Made by a program: the position numbers and the translations under genes
Part shown: in pieces, positions 1 to 3,828 of the stretch
Layout: every line of letters starts with the position of its first letter
Position numbering within the stretch: position 1 is the first letter of the stretch
Notes under the pieces: model-generated
Told to the model about the DNA's origin: nothing
The model's input: only the letters and a program-made list of their open reading frames with translations
Database searches by the model: none
DNA from: Richelia sp. UBA3308
Lineage (GTDB): Bacteria > Cyanobacteriota > Cyanobacteriia > Cyanobacteriales > Nostocaceae
DNA length: 5,419 nucleotides
Reading direction: 5' to 3'
Assembly: GCA_002361335.1 (NCBI GenBank)
Contig: DESS01000024.1
Coordinates: 19,445 to 24,863, forward strand

Positions 1-153
1 GCTTTCATGAGTATCTGAAGGGCTAATTTAATCTTTCTTCTGTAGCGTTGCTTTTCAAAAATAATCTATTCACTAGATATTTTTGTTAACTACGAGCAAT
101 TTAATCGTAATTAAGGTCATAGCTTCATCTAAAAGTAGTGGAAATTTTCTTAA

Positions 154-184
154 GGATGAATAAATTTATCCATATTTTTTCTTA
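154..184 (+). terminator. Weak terminator-like hairpin
   Basis: GGATGAA (154-160) and TTTATCC (165-171) can pair over seven positions, with one G-U wobble and a TAAA loop. ATATTTTTTCTT follows. This would suit the end of a plus-strand gene lying left of the window. The stem is AT-rich and short, so chance is a real alternative. Confidence 0.3.
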
Positions 185-270
185 GTATATATATTCTAAA
201 AGATCAATTTTGGTTAAGGTTTATAGGACTTATATCAAATCTGTTGACATCGGAATTATATTTTTTTAAC

Positions 271-306
271 GCAGAGGTACCCAGAGGTACGCTGAGGTAC
301 GCTGAG
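271..306. repeat. 10-bp tandem repeat, 3.6 copies
   Basis: Four successive units read gcagaggtac, ccagaggtac, gctgaggtac and the partial gctgag, followed by a run of T. The consensus is GCNGAGGTAC with one or two changes per unit. Tandem repeats of this 'gcagag' flavour are common in intergenic DNA of filamentous cyanobacteria. No function is known to me. It sits only 19 bp from the MITE-like element and may mark a site that tolerates insertions. Confidence 0.75.
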
Positions 307-325
307 TTTTTTTTAGTTATTTTTT

Positions 326-436
326 GGCGTTGCTGATTGAAAGTATGAATGCGTCTAAACTATAAGGGCAAAACCCTATAAAAACCTTGCTCAATCATGC
401 TAAAAATGTAAATTCATACCCGGATTCAGCAACGCC
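326..436. mobile_element. MITE-like element with terminal inverted repeats
   Basis: The left end (326-350) and the reverse complement of the right end (412-436) share GGCGTTGCTGA at the tips. After a divergent stretch of seven positions they also share GTATGAAT, giving imperfect terminal inverted repeats of 25 bp on a 111-bp element. The middle holds a smaller palindrome (TATAAGGG/CCCTATA, 361-380) and no coding frame. The element is flanked on both sides by TATTTTTT (318-325 and 437-444), which looks like an 8-bp target-site duplication, although in AT-rich sequence. A non-autonomous element moved by an IS transposase elsewhere in the genome is the likeliest reading. The transposase family cannot be named from the ends alone. 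Confidence 0.7.
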
Positions 437-477
437 TATTTTTTTATTTCTGGAGCGATAATGTCCGAATAATATAA

Positions 478-510
478 AAAAACTTCCCCAGATTCATAGA
501 GGAAGTTTTT
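478..510 (-). terminator. Rho-independent terminator, probably bidirectional
   Basis: AAAAACTTCC (478-487) and GGAAGTTTTT (501-510) form a perfect 10-bp stem around a 13-nt loop. Read on the minus strand the stem ends in seven T. Read on the plus strand it ends in five. It is the first strong hairpin downstream of the minus-strand DUF2382 gene and lies beyond the BON remnant, so it probably once ended a DUF2382-BON transcript. Confidence 0.7.
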
Positions 511-561
511 AATTAAAAATTAAGTACCTAAAATCAACTCAAAAAAATATATTATCGAGAA

Positions 562-648
562 TTAATTGTATGGTGCTACAACTTTTAAATCCGTTTTCAC
601 AGCTTTCACACCTAAAATCTCTTTAGCCAAGGGTTCAACAGTTTTAGA
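562..648 (-). pseudogene. C-terminal remnant of a BON-domain (OsmY-like) protein
   Basis: On the minus strand this 28-codon frame ends in TAA. It includes the segment LAKEILGVKAVKTDLKVV, which fits the closing part of a BON domain, where a 'GVKxVxNDLKV' pattern is typical; the E. coli periplasmic OsmY protein ends in a very similar GVKSVKNDLK. BON domains are associated with membrane or lipid binding and osmotic stress. The frame has an in-frame stop just upstream (649-651), no start codon, and lies only 14 bp beyond the stop of the DUF2382 gene, in another frame. I read it as the tail of a deleted or frameshifted gene that once followed the DUF2382 gene. The match is short, so a chance resemblance cannot be excluded. 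Confidence 0.5.
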
Positions 649-662
649 TTACTCAAAGCAGT

Positions 663-1646
663 CTAAGGTTGTTGTTTAATTACAGGTTTATCATCAACAT
701 CTAATTCTTCCCGACGAATGGTTTCGCTTACGTCTACTGTATCGCGCTCTACTTCTTTACGAATGGTAACTTCTTCACGGACAAAAGCTTGTTTTTGAAT
801 ATCTGCTGATTCTTCGTAAACTTTCATACGAGCAACTTCTCCACCAGAAAAGTCGGTAGCACTGGGAGATGCCTGACCTAAATTTGTGGGATTGATGCGC
901 TCAACCACTATTCTCTCTTTCTTAACGGGAACGGAAACGGTTGCTGTTTCTGTCTCTATCCGCTTACCCACGGATACCTCACCGACTTTGGTAAGCTCTT
1001 TATCAGTTACTAAGCGTTCTTCGTATAACTTAATATTTTCTTGATTTTGAATTTCTGTACCAATGGTAGCTCCAGGAGTTCCAGCAGCAGGTTGTGCTGG
1101 TGCATTATAGATTCCAAACTCTTCAACACCCGAGCGATTCATAATTGCTTCAGCCTTAAGAACTTCTTCTTCCTCTCCAGTAACCATTACCAAAAAGCTA
1201 CCACCAGCTACTCTATCGCTATAGACTTTTGCTTTATCTTCAGGGATACCCAAACCTACCAAAGCACCAAGCAAACCACCAGTAGCAGCACCAATCGCAC
1301 CACCAGCTAAAGTAGTGGCGATCGCAGTTGCTTCAGCACCAGCTAACAAAATAGGTCCGACACCAGGAATCGCTAATACTCCTAAACCTACGAGCAAACC
1401 AGTAATTCCGCCTAAAGTTCCACCAGTCAAAGCACCAGCACCAGCACCTTCATCAGCTTTATTACCAATTTCTTCTATGGTTTGGGTACCTTCGATTTTG
1501 TCAGCATCTCGTGCAACTACCGAGACTCGATCCATATCAAAGCCAGCATCTTTTAAACCACGAACAGCTTTTTCCGCTTCATCGTGACTCTCAAACAAAC
1601 CGACAGCACGTTTATATTGAGTATTGTTTTTATATGCTGTATTCAT
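663..1646 (-). CDS. YflT/GsiB-type and DUF2382 stress protein
   Basis: This 327-residue protein has three visible parts. Residues 12-50 (RAVGLFESHDEAEKAVRGLK and on) match the N-terminal fold of the general-stress YflT/GSP17M family, where the protein watches 'DAGFDMDRVSVVARD'. Residues 66-134 are a long glycine- and alanine-rich hydrophobic stretch with repeated small-residue spacing (glycine-zipper style), able to insert in or lie on a membrane. Residues 135-173 complete the N-terminal module. Residues 205-316 are a DUF2382 (YsnF/AvaK-like) domain made of two related halves, one starting KLYEERLVTDKEL and one KVYEESADIQKQA, both rich in E, K, R and V. The family is linked to general stress, desiccation and salt responses in bacteria; the biochemical role is unknown. 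The ATG has a GGAG eight bases upstream (1655-1658). A HIP1 octamer lies inside the gene. The protein is cysteine-free and appears intact. Confidence 0.85.
   Translation of the reverse strand: MNTAYKNNTQYKRAVGLFESHDEAEKAVRGLKDAGFDMDRVSVVARDADKIEGTQTIEEIGNKADEGAGAGALTGGTLGGITGLLVGLGVLAIPGVGPILLAGAEATAIATTLAGGAIGAATGGLLGALVGLGIPEDKAKVYSDRVAGGSFLVMVTGEEEEVLKAEAIMNRSGVEEFGIYNAPAQPAAGTPGATIGTEIQNQENIKLYEERLVTDKELTKVGEVSVGKRIETETATVSVPVKKERIVVERINPTNLGQASPSATDFSGGEVARMKVYEESADIQKQAFVREEVTIRKEVERDTVDVSETIRREELDVDDKPVIKQQP
1318..1325. repeat. HIP1 octamer (GCGATCGC)
   Basis: One exact copy of the highly iterated palindrome that is over-represented in many cyanobacterial genomes, lying inside the glycine-rich part of the DUF2382 gene. 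It supports cyanobacterial origin. It is the only exact copy I noticed. Confidence 0.8.
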
Positions 1647-1675
1647 CTAATAAACTCCGAAATAACGACAATGAA

Positions 1676-1731
1676 TATTTCTCAATTAAATCAAATAAGA
1701 AAATATTATCCATTATTAATATTGAGAAATA
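1676..1731 (-). promoter_or_regulatory. Inverted repeat in the DUF2382 gene leader
   Basis: TATTTCTCAAT (1676-1686) and ATTGAGAAATA (1721-1731) are exact inverted repeats of 11 bp, 34 nt apart, starting 30 bp upstream of the gene. Within the interval AATATTA (1702-1708) and TAATATT (1717-1723) form a smaller hairpin that overlaps the second arm, so the two pairings exclude each other. This could be an operator or a switchable leader structure. The sequence is very AT-rich and the role is not shown. Confidence 0.35.
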
Positions 1732-1781
1732 ATTTATTTGTGCATATTCTTATTATCTCAAGGTTCAAGAAAAAATGATTC

Positions 1782-1827
1782 TATCTTTTGAGTAATTAAT
1801 TGACTGGTCAAAAGATATAGTTTTTTT
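1782..1827 (+). terminator. Hairpin followed by a T run, purpose unclear
   Basis: TATCTTTTG (1782-1790) and CAAAAGATA (1809-1817) form a perfect 9-bp stem with an 18-nt loop. Seven T (1821-1827) follow on the plus strand. No plus-strand gene precedes it, so it would end either an unseen small RNA or antisense transcription through the DUF2382 gene. It could equally be a structured part of the minus-strand leader. Confidence 0.25.
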
Positions 1828-2001
1828 ATCTAGAAATAATTATTTTAATATCACTCAGATTTTAAATTGTATCAGCAATAATATTATTAGCTACTGACAA
1901 CATCTTTAATAAATTTTTTGCGTCATCTAAATTATGACCAATATCTATCTATAGGATTAGATTCATTACTTGTGCAAATAACTTTAGTCTGATTTTTGAT
2001 G

Positions 2002-2016
2002 AGCAACGCCAAAAAA
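2002..2016 (-). repeat. Solo copy of the MITE terminus
   Basis: AGCAACGCCAAAAAA is the exact reverse complement of 320-334, which covers the outer 9 bases of the left MITE end and the six T next to it. No second terminus lies within 111 bp on the inner side. It may be a truncated relic or part of a different element with similar ends. Confidence 0.4.
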
Positions 2017-2028
2017 GCTTATAGAGAC

Positions 2029-2133
2029 CTAGTACTCGACCAAACCAAAATTATTGGGTGGGGATAAGCAGGGGGAGAAGAGACTTTTTATTTTGACGGT
2101 AAACCCCGCATAGTTTACTTGGTGGACTACTAG
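2029..2133. repeat. 105-bp inverted-repeat element
   Basis: The ends CTAGTACTCGACCAAA (2029-2044) and CTTGGTGGACTACTAG (2118-2133) are inverted repeats matching at 13 of 16 positions. Inside, GTGGGG (2058-2063) can pair with CCCCGC (2104-2109), so much of the element folds on itself. No coding frame is visible and no clear target duplication flanks it. A small palindromic repeat or decayed MITE is the likeliest reading. A further GTACTAG at 2211-2217 might mark a larger element. Confidence 0.45.
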
Positions 2134-2245
2134 TAATACTACATCTCCAACAACGAGAAATTATCACTTAATATTCCTCTAAGTAAATCGGCAAAAATAA
2201 ACCAAGCTATGTACTAGATGTAAATTACCCTCAAACCCTTACTCC

Positions 2246-2308
2246 CATTCCCTATTCCCTATTCCCTATTCCCTATTCCCTATTCCCTATTCCCCATTCC
2301 CTATTCCC
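2246..2308. repeat. Heptanucleotide tandem array, nine copies
   Basis: Nine consecutive 7-bp units: seven TATTCCC and two CATTCCC (first and eighth), followed by a decayed unit TCTTCCT. Short tandemly repeated heptamers (STRR) are a known feature of heterocyst-forming cyanobacteria. The copy number of such arrays is prone to change by slippage. One strand is almost free of G. It lies between the two terminator and repeat blocks and is probably not transcribed as part of a gene. Confidence 0.9.
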
Positions 2309-2371
2309 TCTTCCTAATTACTATTTTCAACGCCAACCTACTTATCCCCTTTTTCAGAATACTAAAATAAG

Positions 2372-2406
2372 CAAAAAACAATACCCGGCAGTTGTTACCG
2401 AGTATT
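2372..2406 (-). terminator. Rho-independent terminator of the 113-aa gene
   Basis: Read on the minus strand, AATACTCGG and CCGGGTATT (2398-2406 and 2380-2388 on the plus strand) pair over nine positions with one G-U wobble and a nine-base loop. GTTTTTTG follows. On the plus strand the wobble becomes a mismatch and no T run of this quality follows, so the minus orientation is favoured. It lies 69 bp beyond the stop codon. Confidence 0.75.
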
Positions 2407-2475
2407 AATTAAAATTGATATTTTATTGTATTTTCAAATTTACTTATCTAATACAATGAAAAATCTATAGTAGAT

Positions 2476-2817
2476 TTAAATAATTCCTACTCCCTTACCG
2501 CGATTATCTGCTTCCATTGTCAACTTACCATTTTCTTCAGTCTGATTAACTTCTGATAATTCTTGCGCTCTTTGCTTTGCTTCAGCTTCCTGCTGAAGAG
2601 GCAAATCACCTGGTTCTTCGTAGTACATCTGTGGTTCTACGGCAAAGTTATTAACTAAACCTTCATTATCCACAGTATAACCAGCAGCAGTATCTATATC
2701 TCCCTCTTCTTTTGGTTTCTGCTTGTAATTTTCACCTTCACGCTCTATTCTCGCAGCAGTTTCAGCGGGAATTAGGTTACGATCGTAACCATCTTTTTTA
2801 ATTTCTTGACTACTCAT
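2476..2817 (-). CDS. Acidic, probably disordered protein, function unknown
   Basis: This 113-residue protein contains no cysteine, histidine or tryptophan. I count 25 acidic and 13 basic residues, giving a net charge near -12. There is no signal peptide or membrane segment. A central segment, roughly residues 42-72 (DTAAGYTVDNEGLVNNFAVE, then MYYEEPGD), looks like the conserved core of a cyanobacterial family of unknown function; both flanks are low in hydrophobic residues and rich in E, Q and K. The make-up suggests a hydrophilic, stress-type protein, but this is inference. The ATG is preceded by GAGGG (2821-2825) at a short distance of three to four bases. The gene has its own terminator, and a motif shared with the DUF2382 gene region lies about 87 bp upstream. 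Confidence 0.75.
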   Translation of the reverse strand: MSSQEIKKDGYDRNLIPAETAARIEREGENYKQKPKEEGDIDTAAGYTVDNEGLVNNFAVEPQMYYEEPGDLPLQQEAEAKQRAQELSEVNQTEENGKLTMEADNRGKGVGII

Positions 2818-2903
2818 ATACCCTCGGAATTTATCTTATTTATGATTTTCTGTTAAACTATCAAAATTTACTTCCACCTACAGAATAGACATATTTACCA
2901 AAA

Positions 2904-2922
2904 ATCTATCTATAGAATTAAG
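2904..2922 (-). promoter_or_regulatory. Motif shared by two upstream regions
   Basis: ATCTATCTATAG at 2904-2915 is repeated exactly at 1943-1954, both followed by a near match of GATTAG or AATTAAG and both preceded by ACCAA with a 1-nt length difference. One copy is 87 bp upstream of the 113-aa gene and the other 297 bp upstream of the DUF2382 gene, in the same orientation. A binding site for a shared regulator is possible; a dispersed repeat is the alternative. Confidence 0.3.
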
Positions 2923-2930
2923 TAATTAGT

Positions 2931-2946
2931 TGACATTTTTATGTCA
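2931..2946 (-). other. Small hairpin overlapping a stop codon
   Basis: TGACAT (2931-2936) and ATGTCA (2941-2946) form a perfect 6-bp stem with a TTTT loop on the plus strand. The last three bases are the stop codon of the 83-aa gene read on the minus strand. No T run follows on that strand, so it is not a classical terminator; it might protect the 3' end of the message or arise by chance. Confidence 0.3.
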
Positions 2947-3195
2947 TAGTTTTGATTTGCTATCGGGAGCTATTTCAACTCCTGGTAAATTCATGCTTTG
3001 TTTCATAGCGCTTAAATCGCTGAAACCGCCAATACTTATTCCAATTTGATCGCAATCTTCTTTCAATTGTCGTTCAAATGCTTCCAAGTCTTGGTTATAA
3101 CCGCATCTTTGTGCAGCTAATTCAATACCAGCATTACTATTAGCTTTCGCACAATCGATTAGTTCTGTGCCAGTAAGTGGTGTTGATAATGCCAT
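2944..3195 (-). CDS. Small three-cysteine protein, function unknown
   Basis: The product has 83 residues with no signal peptide and no membrane segment. Residues 8-53 look like a compact helical module (LTGTELIDCAKANSNAGIEL, then AAQRCGYNQDLEAFERQLKE), carrying cysteines at 15, 31 and 48; a glycine-rich link and a polar, lysine-ended tail follow. The spacing of the three cysteines (15-16 residues apart) is suggestive of a functional role but does not match a metal motif I know. The pattern recalls small helical cyanobacterial proteins, and I cannot name a family. The start is supported by AGGA six bases upstream (3202-3205). It lies 56 bp behind the Psb35-like gene with no terminator between, so the two are probably one transcript. 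Confidence 0.7.
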   Translation of the reverse strand: MALSTPLTGTELIDCAKANSNAGIELAAQRCGYNQDLEAFERQLKEDCDQIGISIGGFSDLSAMKQSMNLPGVEIAPDSKSKL

Positions 3196-3251
3196 AAATA
3201 ATCCTAACTTTCTGTTATCAATATTTGATTTGTTGCGGTCAAAAATTATTC

Positions 3252-3482
3252 TTAAACGCCAGGAGTTTCTGTTTTGTCAATATCAGGGATAATATCGGGA
3301 CGTTCTTTATCTTCCCAACCTACAGGACGTTTAGAATTATACCAAGCAATAGAACCAACTCCAACAGCAGCAATAAATCCTATTACTATTAAACCTAATA
3401 AACTGATAGAATAAGCTGTACCACCATCAGGATTTAGAGTAATATCTGTTAATAAATAAACTGGGATATTTGGGATATTCAT
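3252..3482 (-). CDS. psb35: Psb35-like photosystem II assembly protein (tentative)
   Basis: This 76-residue protein has a short N-terminal segment, one membrane span at about residues 25-47 (SISLLGLIVIGFIAAVGVGS), and then a cytosol- or stroma-facing polar tail with the motif AWYNSKRPVGWEDKERPDI at about 46-64. I recognise this tail, with its W-Y-N-S-K-R-P and G-W-E residues, as that of the small cyanobacterial protein Psb35. In Synechocystis, Psb35 accompanies the CP47 assembly module and high-light-inducible proteins during photosystem II formation in the thylakoid membrane. The naming is from memory of the family and was not searched. The start is the only in-frame ATG, with an in-frame stop two codons upstream. 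The 83-aa gene follows 56 bp downstream. Confidence 0.6.
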   Translation of the reverse strand: MNIPNIPVYLLTDITLNPDGGTAYSISLLGLIVIGFIAAVGVGSIAWYNSKRPVGWEDKERPDIIPDIDKTETPGV

Positions 3483-3495
3483 AATTTAATTATTA

Positions 3496-3500
3496 CCTCC
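3496..3500 (-). promoter_or_regulatory. Perfect GGAGG ribosome site at long spacing
   Basis: Read on the minus strand, GGAGG lies 13 bases before the ATG of the Psb35-like gene, longer than the usual 5-9. No other in-frame start lies closer, because a stop codon sits two codons upstream of the ATG. Translation from the ATG with a long spacer, or from the adjacent ATT, are the options; ATG is preferred. Confidence 0.55.
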
Positions 3501-3787
3501 GAAAAAAAACAAATATTTTGTTGTTCAACTATATATAACTTATCGCTTTTTTACTTTGGTTTCTTCTATCGCAAGAATATGATTGTCTAAAATTTTATGC
3601 GACTATATGAACAACATTTGAGCATAATTATGAAACTAAAGATAGATAAAACGTAAGATTCTCAATAGTAAATTTTTCCTTCTTTAGTACCTTGTATATC
3701 TTTCTTCAGAGGGGTTTAAGCATCTCTCCTGCGTGCAATATTTAAATTTCTAGCAATCAAAGCCACACATCCTCTATAGTAAGTGTG

Positions 3788-3817
3788 TTGCGATTACATA
3801 AGCATTTACTCTATAAA
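3788..3817 (+). promoter_or_regulatory. Candidate promoter of the amylase gene
   Basis: TTGCGA (3788-3793) and TATAAA (3812-3817) are 18 bp apart and resemble -35 and -10 boxes. Transcription would start near 3824, leaving almost no leader and removing the GGGGG ribosome site at 3819-3823. An alternative -10, TATAGT at 3775-3780, would keep that site but has a poor -35. Confidence 0.3.
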
Positions 3818-3828
3818 CGGGGGTTTTT

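Larger units (their letters stand above)
1..561. other. Gene-free, repeat-rich spacer
   Basis: No convincing protein-coding frame is visible on either strand. The stretch is AT-rich. It holds a weak terminator-like hairpin (154-184), a 10-bp tandem repeat (271-306), a MITE-like element (326-436) and a strong hairpin (478-510), each listed separately. The core GCGTTGCT at 45-52 matches the end of the MITE and may be another degraded copy, but the flanks do not extend the match. The rest shows nothing I can name. Confidence 0.6.
1647..2475. other. Long intergenic region with repeats and inverted repeats
   Basis: These 829 bases separate the DUF2382 gene from the 113-aa gene and contain no supportable protein gene. 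From left to right they hold an 11-bp inverted repeat in the leader of the DUF2382 gene (1676-1731), a second hairpin with a T run (1782-1827), a motif shared with the upstream region of the next gene (1943-1960), a solo MITE end (2002-2016), a 105-bp inverted-repeat element (2029-2133), a 7-bp tandem array (2246-2308) and a terminator (2372-2406). The promoter of the DUF2382 gene must lie here, but I see no clear -35/-10 pair. Confidence 0.6.
3483..3828. other. Divergent promoter region
   Basis: This 346-bp AT-rich spacer lies between the minus-strand Psb35-like gene and the plus-strand amylase gene, so both promoters should be in it. On the minus side a TATATA stretch (3532-3537) is a possible -10 box without a clear -35. 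On the plus side see the candidate at 3788-3817. AGATAGAT at 3640-3647 recalls the core of the motif upstream of the other stress genes but lacks its flanks. I see no small gene and no strong hairpin. Confidence 0.5.

Noticed and set aside
244..272. TTGACA as a plus-strand -35 box
   Set aside because: No -10 box at 16-18 bp and no gene follows; repeats do.
1041..1778. Several plus-strand open frames of 64-90 codons opposite the DUF2382 gene and its leader
   Set aside because: They are antisense shadows with biased composition (serine/threonine- or proline/alanine-rich), without ribosome sites and without family resemblance.
2029..2217. A 189-bp element bounded by CTAGTAC and GTACTAG
   Set aside because: Only seven bases match at these ends; the 16-bp ends of the 105-bp element are better supported.
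2246..2308. CRISPR array
   Set aside because: The 7-bp units are contiguous with no unique spacers, so this is a simple tandem repeat.
2930..2960. TTGACA on the plus strand at 2930-2935
   Set aside because: It would drive antisense RNA into the 83-aa gene, has no good -10, and its bases are part of a small palindrome.
2944..3195. Nif11-type leader peptide precursor
   Set aside because: Size and helical start are similar, but there is no GG cleavage motif followed by a core peptide, and no maturation enzymes are nearby.
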